A DNA stretch of 64,000 bases from an uncultured Lentisphaeraceae bacterium (GTDB lineage Bacteria; Verrucomicrobiota; Kiritimatiellia; RFP12; DVOR01), in contig CASEMS010000001.1 of NCBI GenBank assembly GCA_949288955.1, positions 1 through 64,000 on the forward strand, in the 5' to 3' direction. The position numbers and the translations under genes were made by a program. Numbering within the stretch: the first letter of the stretch is position 1; each line of letters opens with the position of its first letter. The notes under the pieces are model-generated. The model had not been told where the DNA came from. It saw only the letters and a program-made list of their open reading frames with translations, and made no database searches. Of this stretch, positions 1 to 10,200 are shown one piece after another.

Positions 1-3000
1 TCGTCCACTACCCCCGCACCCCCCGAAAGGTCCCCTGACCCATGCGTATTTTCCAAGCAATCCCCCGCGCCCTGCGCAATTCTATTGACATTCTACACCG
101 TGGGCGGACTGTACTCCGGGGCGTCCGTGGCCTACGACCGCCCCAGCCTGCGTGCCGTGGGCTCCAACCACAGAGGCACGGCAATGGGTTGGGGGCTCTA
201 CACCGACACCCGGTTCGTCGTCGCGAGCGCTTACGCCACGGGCCCCGCCGCCGCCATCCACGAGCAGCGATGGTGGACGAACCGCCCCGAAGGCGACGAA
301 AGCCATCTGCTCGACTGGGACAAACCACTCTCGCCCGAGAACCACGCACGCGTCCTCTCCGCCATCGACGCCCTCGACCTCGACCCGCGCGACCTGGAGG
401 CCACCTTCGGCAAGGGCTGGCGCACGGAGGAGCGGACCGGCGGACAGGCCTACGAGCTTGTCGCGGACGTCTTCCGGCACCTGGTGGACGAGGACACCCT
501 CGACGCTTTCGGCTCTGACCTACAGGCCGCCTCCGAGCACCTCGCCGCCTTCGACATCGACGGCATTGTCTCCCACCACAGCGACGCCTCGGCCACCTAC
601 GTCGCCTTCTCCGACGAGCACCTGCAGGTCGTCCGCCGCTGGGTGTGGGACCCGCAGACACAGGACTTCGCCCTCGACACCACCTTCCTTCCGCCGACTC
701 CCGCCCCGAGGCGCTCTATCGGCGGCTGGCTCGATCAAGCGACGGAGGCCCATCTGGCGGCCGAGCGAGAGGGCGACGTCGAGACGGCGCAACGCCTCGT
801 TTACGAGGCCGCGGAACGGGCTGGGTACCGATACAAGGCCGCGCACGGAACCGGACACTTCGGCTTTACCGTCTTTGACCCCAACAAGAGCGACGACAAA
901 CGCTCGCTCTTTTTCGCCGGAGACCCGACACTCGCGGCAACCTACCAATGGCAAGCCACCGACATCTCCGGTTACGGAAGCGCAAACACCGCATTCAGAG
1001 ACGTCGCCTCCACCATACGCCCACTCGAACTTGACCTGAACGCCGAGTATCCGAACGACGCCGCATTCATCCACGCCGTGACCGAGGCCGTCGAACGCGC
1101 CGGAGGAACCGTTGCCGTCGGACATCTCGAACCCGGCAGCGGCGGGACCGTGGAGGTGGCTCCCCACGAACACATCACGCTAAAGCCGTGGCCACAGGAC
1201 TACATCCTCGTGACCATGCCACGATCCGACGGACCGAAGGCGTTTGACATCCTCACGCCAGACACGATGGTGCGCGAGACCAAAGCACTCAACGCCGCGA
1301 AAGAGGAGGAGCTTCGCGGCTATGCCGCAAGGCTCAAAGCGGAATACGAGGCAGACCCCAACGGAGAATACTACGGGCCGATGGGACGCATGAGCAAAAA
1401 GGACAGGTGGCTCCAAGCGGAACACACGCTACAAACCTTCTTGAAAAACCCACAGCCTTACCTTGAAGACGAACGCCTCACAGCCGCGCAATCGGCTGCC
1501 ATGGCCACCATCCGCATGAATTGGGAGTTCTACCGGCGAAACGACAGCTTCGGTATCTATCACGTGGCGCTTCGCATGGACAACCCCCTCGTCATCGATG
1601 CACAGGGTGGCAATTGGAGCGCGATTGACATAAAGCTGCCCGGATCGAACCGAAAGCACTGGAAGACACGCCAACTCGCCGAGTACGCGCAAACGCACGG
1701 CTACGACGGCGTGCAAATCAACAACGTCTACGACCTGGGCCCCAACCACATCCCCGACGCAGGCCGCAAACCGAGCTCCGTCTACATCGTCTTTGATGGG
1801 AAGCAGGTCAAATCCCTCGACCCCTTCACCTACGACGACAGCGGCAACCTCATCCCACTCTCCGAACGCTTCGACACCGCCCAGCCAGACATCCGCCTCT
1901 CCGTCGGCGGCGAGAACCCGCAGGCCACGCCCGCGCGCCAGAAGGATGCCCACGGTGTCTATCCCAACCTCGGCGACGTCATTGCCAACGCCCGCTTCTC
2001 CGTCGGAGCCAAGCGCAAGCAGGAGTACCGCGCCCTCATCGCCAAGACGCGCCCCAACCTACCACAGGAGGACGTGGACACCTTCATGCGCGAGCTCGAC
2101 ACCCTGGACGACACCAAGGCCGAGAAGGCCGCACTCCACTGGTTCGTCAAGGGCGCCCTCCTCCTCCCCGAAGACCGCGAGAAGCTCGACATGGCCGTCA
2201 GGATAAGCGGCAAGTGGCACCTCGACTTCCAGGCATTCGACACCCCCGCCGCCCTCATCAACGAGGCCAACGCCCGCGCCGAGGCCAAGAAGAAAAAAAA
2301 CGCCCTCGCCTACCTCGACCCCGACACCGTCCCACAGCTCTCCAACAGGCGCGACCTCGGCCACGGCGTCGTCGTCTACGACGTGGAGGACAGCGAGGCT
2401 GGCCAGCAGGCCATGCGCCAAATCATGAACTCCCACCTCGGCCGAAACGCCGACGGCGAGTTCTGGAGCCCCTGGTGCCTCCTCACCTGCTCGCCAAAGA
2501 CCGGCGCGCTCTCCGAGAGCGCGCACAAATACTGGAAGCAATACGACCAAACCGGCCGCGCCGCCGCCTTCCACAACGGCAAACTCTGCGCCTTCCAATC
2601 CTCCGACACCGATGACCGCCAGTGGTGGGACCTCGACGACAAAAGCCACGGGGCGAACATCCCGCTTGCCTATTCGGTGCGCGCAAGAGACGCATGGCAG
2701 ACGGACACCGTGCCTGAAGAGGCAACCACAATCATACGCGATGAGATCGATGAGACGAGCGGATCCGTCTTACACAGCGACCCGGATGAAAAGGCAATTG
2801 TCGGGGATCGCAAGAATGGGCACTACCAAGAATGGAGGATGATGAGAGGAAGGCCGGTCCTCACTTATGATGGGTACTTCAAGAATGGGAAGGCGAACGG
2901 GCCGAGCATGCAACGCGCCTATGCGCCCATCAGCTGGCACGGAGCACAACGCGTCGCACCGATCGTCTCTGCTTTTGTCGGAGACCCCGGACTCCTGACG

Positions 3001-4183
3001 GTGCACGCCGAGTTTAAAGATGGAGCACTGACGAAACCGGCAAAGGCGACAGACGAGCAAGGCCGTCTCTGGAACCTCGCCGAGCCACAAGACTCAACAA
3101 AGGCATGGAGATATGCGTATATTGTGGGGCAAACGCCGTGGATTGGCTCTCCACGGATTGTCGGAATCACCCTTAGAGTCGTCGACAGCAGGAACGTCCG
3201 CAACGAATTCGACTTCTTGACAGGGAGGGAACGCGGCTACGGGGATTCCCCCAAAGCACGACACATCTCCGAGGTTTACCCCGATCTTGCCGAGCTGTAC
3301 AACTTTCCCCCAAAGGGTGAGACGCGCAAGGCTTGGACAGCCTCCCGCCTCTCCGTCGGCGGGAACGCGCCATTCAACCGCGCGGACTTCGTCGCGCGCG
3401 CCACGCCCATCGCCAACGACCCGAGCGTCAAGGAGAGGAGCGCGCACGACTTCCCCATCGGCGACGTCCCCGACACCCTCGTGCGGCACGGCGCGACGCC
3501 CGGCGGACTCATCACCACCGACGGCAAAGTCGCCAAGATGGCCCGCCGCCACGACCTGCCACCCGAGCGGCTCGCCGACGCCATCGAGGTCATGAACGAC
3601 CCCGTCGCCATCTTCCTTGAGTGGGAGGACGCCGCACGCGGGACAATCGGGCTGTCGGTCCTCACCGACGTCCTCGCCGACGACGGCGAGGGGAGGCAGG
3701 CCCCCGTGCGCCTCACGCTCATCACCCGCACAGACGCGCCCGGGATGTTCCTCACCAGCGCCTACGCGCGCAAACGGAGCAAAGAGCACAACTACGTCAA
3801 GGTGGTTGCCAACGGCGGACTGCTCTACGTGGACGCACAAAGGGTCGCCCAATTGCCATTGGAAGATGCGACAGTAAGCGCGTGTGTTCCTTCCAACGTC
3901 AGGGGCGGCCCTTCGACTGGTACTGTGCCAAACCGGGAGGAGGAAGTCAAGGAGAATGTGCGCCGGGCCATCGGCGGCGTGGAGCGCGCGCGCCGCGTGG
4001 GCGCGGCCGCCGCGCTAGCTCGCCCTCCTGGCCGAGGCCGACCGCTCCGGCAAACGCTACTCCACCCAGGACATCAAGGACGCCTACGCCGACTTCGGCA
4101 TCCACGCCGACGACCTGTGGTCGGAGGCTTGGCGGCTCGCTCGATGTGGATCAGCGGCTGATCGACCTCGGATCAGCGGCTGA
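1..4183 (+). CDS. Phage/mobile-element polyvalent protein with ART-like and MuF-C-like domains (5' incomplete, frameshifted)
   Basis: The reading frame is open to the left edge; the first start candidate is a TTG at 85 without a Shine-Dalgarno site, so the gene probably begins outside the window. Counting from that TTG, residues 1-190 look like an ADP-ribosyltransferase-type fold of phage polyvalent proteins (GGLYSG...MGWGLYTD). Residues about 245-620 hold a second such unit (AHGTG, LFFAGDPTLAATY, YDGVQINN, SSVYIVFDG). RLSVGG linkers occur near 605 and 1089. Residues about 1135-1270 resemble the MuF C-terminal domain (KMARRHDLPPERL, NDPVAIFLEW). The frame shifts near 4015-4022: the ORF ends at 4161 as Arg/Pro-rich sequence, while the +1 frame continues sensibly (LLAEADRSGKRYSTQDIKDA) to a TGA at 4181-4183. 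Base composition alternates between C-rich and A-richer blocks (about 800-1800 and 2650-3330). Such proteins are delivered or packaged with phage or conjugative DNA; substrate unknown. Confidence 0.7.
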
Positions 4184-4213
4184 GCCGATGTGGGTCGGGG
4201 GCTGATCCAAAGT
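4148..4213. repeat. 22-nt tandem repeat, locus 1 (3 units)
   Basis: Three 22-nt units at 4148-4169, 4170-4191 and 4192-4213. Each centres on a palindrome of the form TCRGCSGCYGA; the first has GATCAG-CGG-CTGATC. The array starts inside the polyvalent gene and supplies its stop codon. It ends with AAAGTTGTTGACA, a motif shared with the array ending at 29324. Confidence 0.9.
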
Positions 4214-4254
4214 TGTTGACAGGCGGCGTTGAATCGTAGGGAGCGTGGATGGAC

Positions 4255-4295
4255 AAAAAAAGCCCCCGATCTCGTGAAGAGGTCGGGGGCTTTTT
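4255..4295. terminator. Bidirectional intrinsic terminator
   Basis: Hairpin AGCCCCCGA / TCGGGGGCT flanked by an A-run on the left and a T-run on the right, so it can stop transcription from both sides. It lies between the polyvalent gene (plus) and nnr (minus), which converge here. Confidence 0.9.
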
Positions 4296-4319
4296 CATGG
4301 AATCGTGCCGGGATGTCTG

Positions 4320-5855
4320 TCAGAGACGGAGGGTGGCGAAGAGGTCGGTGGCGATGAGGGATTCCTCGCCGTGGGCGAAGGCGGCGGCGTCGCCGGCGAG
4401 GGCGTGGTGGTAGACGCCGAGGACGGCGGCGTCTTCGGTGCCGAGGCCGCGGGCGAGGAGGCCTGCGATGATGCCGGTGAGGAGGTCGCCCGTGCCGGCG
4501 GTGGCCATGCCGGGGTTGCCGCCCATGCAGACGCGGAGGCGGCCGCCGGGCTCGGCGACGAGGGTGTTGTGGCCTTTGAGGACGGCGATGGCGTGGTAGT
4601 TGGCGGCGATGGCGCGGGCGGCGGCGGGGCGGTCGCCTTGGATTTCCTTTGGGGTAATGCCGAGGAGGCGGGCGGCTTCGCCGGGGTGGGGGGTGAGGAT
4701 GAGGCGGAGGGCGGAGCCGTCGGGCGCCCAGCCGGATTGGCGGAGGAGGGCGAGGGCGGTGAGGGCGTCGGCGTCGACGACGGTGCGGGGGGCTTGGGCG
4801 TCGCTGACGAGGCGGCGGAGGAGGGCGAGGCGGTCGCCTTCGAGGGGGCCCATGCCGGGGCCGATGGCGATGGCTTGGTAGTCGGAGAGGTCGCCGCCGA
4901 GCGTGTCGCCGGCGAAGATGGCCTCGGGGGCCCAGTGGGCGGCGGCGGGGCGGGCGCAGTCGGGCACGGCGAGGGTGACGAGGCCGCAGCCTGCGCGGTA
5001 GGCGGCCTGCGCGGCGAGGATGGGGGCGTGTGGGTAGCGGGGGCAGCCGCCGACGATGAGGGCGTGGCCGTAGGTGCGTTTGTGGGAGTCTTGCGCGCGT
5101 TCGGGGCGGAGGATGTGGCGGATCTCGGGGGCGGCGATGAGTTCGGCGCCGTCGGGGGGGAGTGCGGCGGGGGTTTCGAGGAGGTCGTTGGGGATGCCGA
5201 TGTCCGCCACGGTGAGGTGCCCGAGGAAGGGGCGCGCGGCGGGGTTGGCGAAGCCGAGCTTGGGGCGTGAGAAGGTGATGGTGGCGTCGGCGCGGACGGC
5301 GGCCCCGGGGATGGCGCCGCTGTCGGCATCCAAGCCGCTTGGGACATCCACGGCGAGGACGGGGCAGGCGGGGGCGGTGCCGTTGGCCCAGAGGATGGCG
5401 GCGGCGACGGCGCCGGTGGGGGCGCCTTTGGCGCCGATGCCGAGGAGGGCGTCGACGATGATGGCGCGGCGCGGGGAGACGGTGGGGTCGGCCCAAGGGG
5501 TGTCCTGCCAGGCCTCGGGGGAGGGGAGGACGCGTGTCTGGAGGCCGGCGGCGACCATGTCCTTCCACGCGCGTTGGGCGTCGCCTTTGAGGTGGGAGGG
5601 CACGCAGGTGAGGCGCACCTCCACGTCGTAGCCGTCCTCATGGAGGCAGCGGGCGGCGACGAAGCCGTCCCCGCCGTTGTTGCCGGGGCCTGAGAGAACG
5701 ATGACACGGCGGATGGCGGCGCGCGCGGCGATGGCCTCGACGAGGCGGGCGACGGCGGAGCCGGCGCGGCACATGGCGGTGTAGCTGGGGAGGTTGCGCT
5801 GGGCGAAGGCGAGGCGCTCGGCCTCGCGGATGCCGGCCACGTCGATCCATTTCAT
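4320..5855 (-). CDS. nnr: Bifunctional NAD(P)H-hydrate epimerase / ADP-dependent dehydratase
   Basis: Repairs hydrated NADH and NADPH: the epimerase interconverts the R and S forms and the dehydratase uses ADP to restore the cofactor. The 511-residue protein starts MKWIDVAGIREAE. Residues 1-215 are the YjeF_N epimerase (LSGPGNNGGDGFVAAR). Residues about 220-511 are the ribokinase-like dehydratase (AIGPGMGPLEGD; GTGDLLTGIIAGLLARG). The two domains in one chain are the usual E. coli YjeF arrangement. The ATG at 5855 overlaps the rarA stop (ATGA), so translation is probably coupled. A longer upstream extension of the frame is only an overlap with rarA and was rejected. Confidence 0.95.
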   Translation of the reverse strand: MKWIDVAGIREAERLAFAQRNLPSYTAMCRAGSAVARLVEAIAARAAIRRVIVLSGPGNNGGDGFVAARCLHEDGYDVEVRLTCVPSHLKGDAQRAWKDMVAAGLQTRVLPSPEAWQDTPWADPTVSPRRAIIVDALLGIGAKGAPTGAVAAAILWANGTAPACPVLAVDVPSGLDADSGAIPGAAVRADATITFSRPKLGFANPAARPFLGHLTVADIGIPNDLLETPAALPPDGAELIAAPEIRHILRPERAQDSHKRTYGHALIVGGCPRYPHAPILAAQAAYRAGCGLVTLAVPDCARPAAAHWAPEAIFAGDTLGGDLSDYQAIAIGPGMGPLEGDRLALLRRLVSDAQAPRTVVDADALTALALLRQSGWAPDGSALRLILTPHPGEAARLLGITPKEIQGDRPAAARAIAANYHAIAVLKGHNTLVAEPGGRLRVCMGGNPGMATAGTGDLLTGIIAGLLARGLGTEDAAVLGVYHHALAGDAAAFAHGEESLIATDLFATLRL

Positions 5856-7201
5856 GGGGTGGCGTCCTTGTTCTGGGCTTTGCGGGCGCGGAGCCAGGCC
5901 AGGCGTTTGGCGATGGTGTCCTCGTAGCCCGCGGGTTTGGGGCGGTAATAGGTGGCGGGGATCGCCAGATAGGCTTGGGCGACCGCGGTGTCCTGATAGT
6001 CGTGGGGATATTTGTAGGCGGGGGCGGCGTCCTTGCCCTCGGCCTTCACGTGGACGTTCTTGAGGTGCTCGGGGACGGGTTGGACGCGGCCGGAGCGGAC
6101 ATCCGCGGCGGCTTCGTCGAGCGCCAGGTAGGCGGCGTTGGATTTGGGGGCGGAGGCGAGGTAGGTGGTGGCCTGGGCCAGGGCGATGCGGGCCTCGGGC
6201 ATTCCCACGAACTCGACGGCCTGCATGGCCGCGACGGCCACGGTGAGCCCGCGGGGGTCGGCGTTGCCGATGTCCTCGGAGGCGGAGATGACGAGCCGCC
6301 GGGCGATGAAGCGGGGATCCTCGCCGCCTTCGAGCATCTTGGCCAGCCAGTAGACGGCGGCGTCCGGGTCGGAGCCGCGGATGGATTTGATGAAGGCGGA
6401 GATGGTGTCGTAGTGCTGGTCCTCGTCTTTGTCGTAGGCGATGACGCGGCGTTGGACGCATTCGGCCATGACCTCGGCGGTGACGCGGATGTGGCCTTCG
6501 GCGTCGGGCGGGGTGGAGCGGACGGCGATCTCCAGCGCGGTGAGGGCGCGGCGGGCGTCGCCGTCGCAGACCTGCGCCAGGAAGTCCGCGGCCTCGGGGT
6601 CGAGGGTCGCCCCGCTGTCACCCAGCCCGCGCTCCCGATCGGTCAGCGCGCGGCGCAGGACGGTCTTGATGGCGTCCGCGTCCAGCGCGTGGAGCTCGAA
6701 GACGAGGGAGCGCGAGACGAGCGGGGTGTTGATGAAGATCCCGGGGTTGTGGGTGGTGGCGCCGATGAGCGTCACCGTGCCATCCTCGATGTAGGGGAGG
6801 AGGACGTCCTGCTGGGCTTTGTTGAAGCGGTGGATCTCGTCCACGAAGAGGACGGTGCCAATGCGGCCGCGCAGGGATTTGGCGCGCTCGCAGACGGCGC
6901 GGAGCTGGGCGACGTTGCTGGTTACGCCGCTGGTGCGCTCGAAGCGGCGGTGGGTGGTCTTGGCGATGACCTCGGCAAGGGTGGTCTTGCCGGTGCCGGG
7001 GGGGCCGTAGAAGATGAGGTTGGTGAAGCGGTCGCTTTCGATCACGCGGCGCAGGAGCCGACCGGGCGCGAGCAGATGATCCTGCCCCACGATTTCCTCC
7101 AGTCGGCGTGGGCGCATACGCGCGGGGAGCGGCCCCAGCTTCGCGGGGTCGGTCGGCTCCTGCGCCTCGTACTCGTCCTCCCTGTCGAACAAGTCATCCA
7201 T
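5852..7201 (-). CDS. rarA: Replication-associated recombination protein A, AAA+ ATPase
   Basis: RarA/MgsA (WRNIP1 family) acts at stalled replication forks and on single-stranded DNA ends. The 449-residue protein shows the N-terminal PARMRPRRLEEIVGQDHLL signature, Walker [10 protein letters not shown], Walker B FVDEIHRFN, and the C-terminal tetramerisation region with KYPHDY, all at expected positions. I chose the ATG at 7201 (MDDLFDRED) over the longer frame because a clear TATAAT lies only six bases upstream. That implies a leaderless or nearly leaderless mRNA. First gene of a rarA-nnr pair. Confidence 0.95.
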   Translation of the reverse strand: MDDLFDREDEYEAQEPTDPAKLGPLPARMRPRRLEEIVGQDHLLAPGRLLRRVIESDRFTNLIFYGPPGTGKTTLAEVIAKTTHRRFERTSGVTSNVAQLRAVCERAKSLRGRIGTVLFVDEIHRFNKAQQDVLLPYIEDGTVTLIGATTHNPGIFINTPLVSRSLVFELHALDADAIKTVLRRALTDRERGLGDSGATLDPEAADFLAQVCDGDARRALTALEIAVRSTPPDAEGHIRVTAEVMAECVQRRVIAYDKDEDQHYDTISAFIKSIRGSDPDAAVYWLAKMLEGGEDPRFIARRLVISASEDIGNADPRGLTVAVAAMQAVEFVGMPEARIALAQATTYLASAPKSNAAYLALDEAAADVRSGRVQPVPEHLKNVHVKAEGKDAAPAYKYPHDYQDTAVAQAYLAIPATYYRPKPAGYEDTIAKRLAWLRARKAQNKDATP

Positions 7202-7207
7202 GCCGCC

Positions 7208-7213
7208 ATTATA
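7208..7213 (-). promoter_or_regulatory. rarA -10 box (possible leaderless promoter)
   Basis: On the minus strand TGG-TATAAT, an extended -10, ends six bases before the rarA ATG. Transcription would begin at or next to the start codon, leaving no room for a ribosome binding site. No good -35 box is visible. Confidence 0.6.
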
Positions 7214-7229
7214 CCAAGAACGCGCGCGC

Positions 7230-10200
7230 TCACATCCGCTCCGTCGGCTCGGCGGGGGGAGGGGCCACAAGGCAAAGCACGCGGAAGAGCTCGGAGACGC
7301 CCCAGGCCTGGGCGCCGGTGCCGCAGGGTTCGTGCGGGGCGTCGCCCATCACGCATTCGGGGAGCTGGGTGACGCAATCCTGGTTCACGAGATGCTCGGC
7401 GGAGGCCAGGAGGGCGTAGGCCTCGGCGCGGATGGGTTCCTCGGGGTGGGTGAGCCAGAGGGCCTCGGCGTAGAGCGGGAAGGGCAACGTCCAGCCGGTG
7501 CCGTTGTGATAGGCGGGCTTGCGGCGGGTGTCCTCGTCGCCCTCATAACGGCCCCAATAAGGGTTGTGGGGGTCGTTGAGGGGGTGTCCGTCCCGGATGA
7601 TGGGAAGGGCGCGGCGGACGGGGCGGTCGGCGAGGGTGCGGATGGCGCCGGGCAGCAAGAGGCAGGCGGTGGCATCGAGCACGGATTGCGCCAACGCGCG
7701 GTCGTCCCGCAGGAGGCCGAGGGTGATGGCGTAGAGTTGGTTGGGGCGGATGGCGTCGTCGGGGTCGGCCTGCCGGGCGCCGACGCCCGGCGCGGCGTAA
7801 AGGCAGTCGGAGAGGCCGCCTTGCGGAAGCGGGAAACGCTCGCGGAAGGAGCGGCGGACGCGCGCGGCGAGGCGCTTCCACTTGGGGGCGACCTCTCGGC
7901 CAAGGAGGTCGAGGAGGCGCACCCAGAGCGCCTGGATCTCGACGGCGTAGCCATTGCGCGGGGTCCCGGCGGGGTAGTTGGTGTCCATCCACGTGTAGTG
8001 GGCGGGCGCCCAGATCAGCCCCGTCTCGGGGTCGGCCTTGATGCCGTTCTCGGTGCCGACGATGTAATGCTCGGCGATGGAGACGAGCACGTCGCGGAGG
8101 GTGCGTTCCCCGCATTTGAGGCCGAGCACCTTCGCGGCCCCTTGGGTGGCGATGAGGTCATCGGCGGCGACGGCGAGCCAGAGCGGTGCGTCGACGGTCT
8201 CGCGGTTGGCGTCGTCTTCGCCGCGGATCATGTTGGGGATTGTGCCGTTGCGCTCGAAGCGTCCGAACTCGGCCAGGATGTCGAAGGCGGTCTCCCACTC
8301 CTCGGCGGCGATGATGCCGCGTAGGACAATCAAGGTGTCGCGCCCCCAATCGAGGAACCACGGATACCCGGCGATGACGGTCTTGTGGGCGTCCCGGCGG
8401 ACGATGTAATTGCGGAGGGCCAAGCGCATGGCCTCCTTCAGCGAGAGGGTGGACTTCGGAAGCGCCTCGCGCAGGGCGGGGATTTGCGGCACGCCGGGGC
8501 ACGGCTCACCGGCGACGAGGGCGACCTCCTGGCCGCGATCCAGCTCGATATGGAACCAACCGGGGCTCCAGAGATCGCTGGCGCCCTCCTGCCCGCGCGC
8601 GACTTCTTCGGGATGGGCCACGTTGTAGGTCCAGGTCGGTTCGGGATTCCAATCCGCGCCAGCCATGGTTACGGCCATGCGCGCGCCGGGCTCCGGCTCG
8701 AAGTCGAAGCCGTCGGGGCGGTTCGTGACGGCCTTGGGCCAAGCCTGCTCCGGGCCGGTGTAGGCCTTGGTCTTGCAGTGGAAGTTGCGCCACTCGATGT
8801 CGGGGCGCAGGACGAGGCCGACGGTGACGGCGGGGTCGCGGAAGGGCCCCGTGTTGCGCCCGCGGCGGAAACGGAGCACCACGCGGTTGGAGCCCGGCTC
8901 CAACGCCACGCGGAGGATGATCGGCACACGGCGGCCCATGCCGCAGGGCGCGGAGAAACGCCATTCCGCGGCGGAGCCATCGGGCGCGACGGTAACATGG
9001 ACGAGGCACGGCCCGCCGAGCGGCGCGCTGAAGCCGTTGCAGAGCACCCAGGCGCGGCAGCGCGTCAGGAAGATCTGCCGGTCGTCCGGCACGGTGGGGT
9101 GGCGGTTGAGCGCGAGCAGGCAGTCGTATTGCGAGCGGATGTCGCCCCACTTGAGGCGGATCTGCGCCATCGCGCCCGTGCCATTGGTGAGAAGGCAGCG
9201 GGCATTGCCCAACGCTTTGACGTCCAAACCGGAGAAGCGGCAATGGACGCGCCCCGCCGTCTCGCCCAGCCCCAACGCCCAAACGGTGGAGGTCTGATTG
9301 CGCACGCCCTCCGGCGCGTGGATCTCGGCGCGCAGGGTCAGGCGGAGCGTACTGCGCGGCGGGCCGACGAAGATGTCGAACGCCCGGCGCGGCGGCAGCA
9401 TGAGGCCATGCCCGCCATCGGCCAATGCGATGGACTGCCCACCGCAGACGGCCGCACCCTCGGCGTCGAAGAGTGTAACACGGAAGGGGACTGCGGCGGA
9501 GACGAAGATGAGCGCGCCCGGCGGCACGCAGACTTCGCGCCGCAGATCCCCCGGCAGACGCACGGTGATGGCGCGCGGGTAGCCGCCGTTCTTGCCGGGC
9601 AGGGCGGTGAAGGCGATGGGGTCGACGATGAAACGGTTGGCCAACGCGTCCAGATCTTCCGCGTAGAGGTCAACGCTCCCGTCCAGCCAACGCAACGTGT
9701 TGAGGGCCATGACGAGTCGCCGACGGCGGGACATCCCGGCCACCGGTGCCGCGCCACGTTGGCAGACGGCCGCCTCGACGGACGTCGCGTCGCCGGGGCG
9801 GGAGGAAAGGCAGCGTACCTGCCCGGGCCGAAGGGTCATCCGAAGGGGATTGACGCGGCAGGGCTTGCCCTCCAGCAGGTCGTAAGCGTCACGGTAAGGG
9901 AACCCGGAGGCGTCGAAGGAGACGTTTTGGGGCTGTTGCCAGTCGAGGTTCGCCAAGATGAGGAGCGGGTCATGGCCGGGCCGCGAGCGGACGATGGCGA
10001 GGACGTTGCCGCTCCCACGCTGGGCTTGGGTCAGGTGCGTGTCCGGGCCGAAGAGCGGATGGGTGCGCAAGATGGCGTTGAGGCGGCGGATGAGCGCGCA
10101 GGCATTGTCGGTGGAGCCCCAGTTGAGGCCGCCGCACCCATGCACGTCGATCTTTTCCTGCGCGAACCACTCCACGCCCGCGGTGATGCCGAAGCACCCC

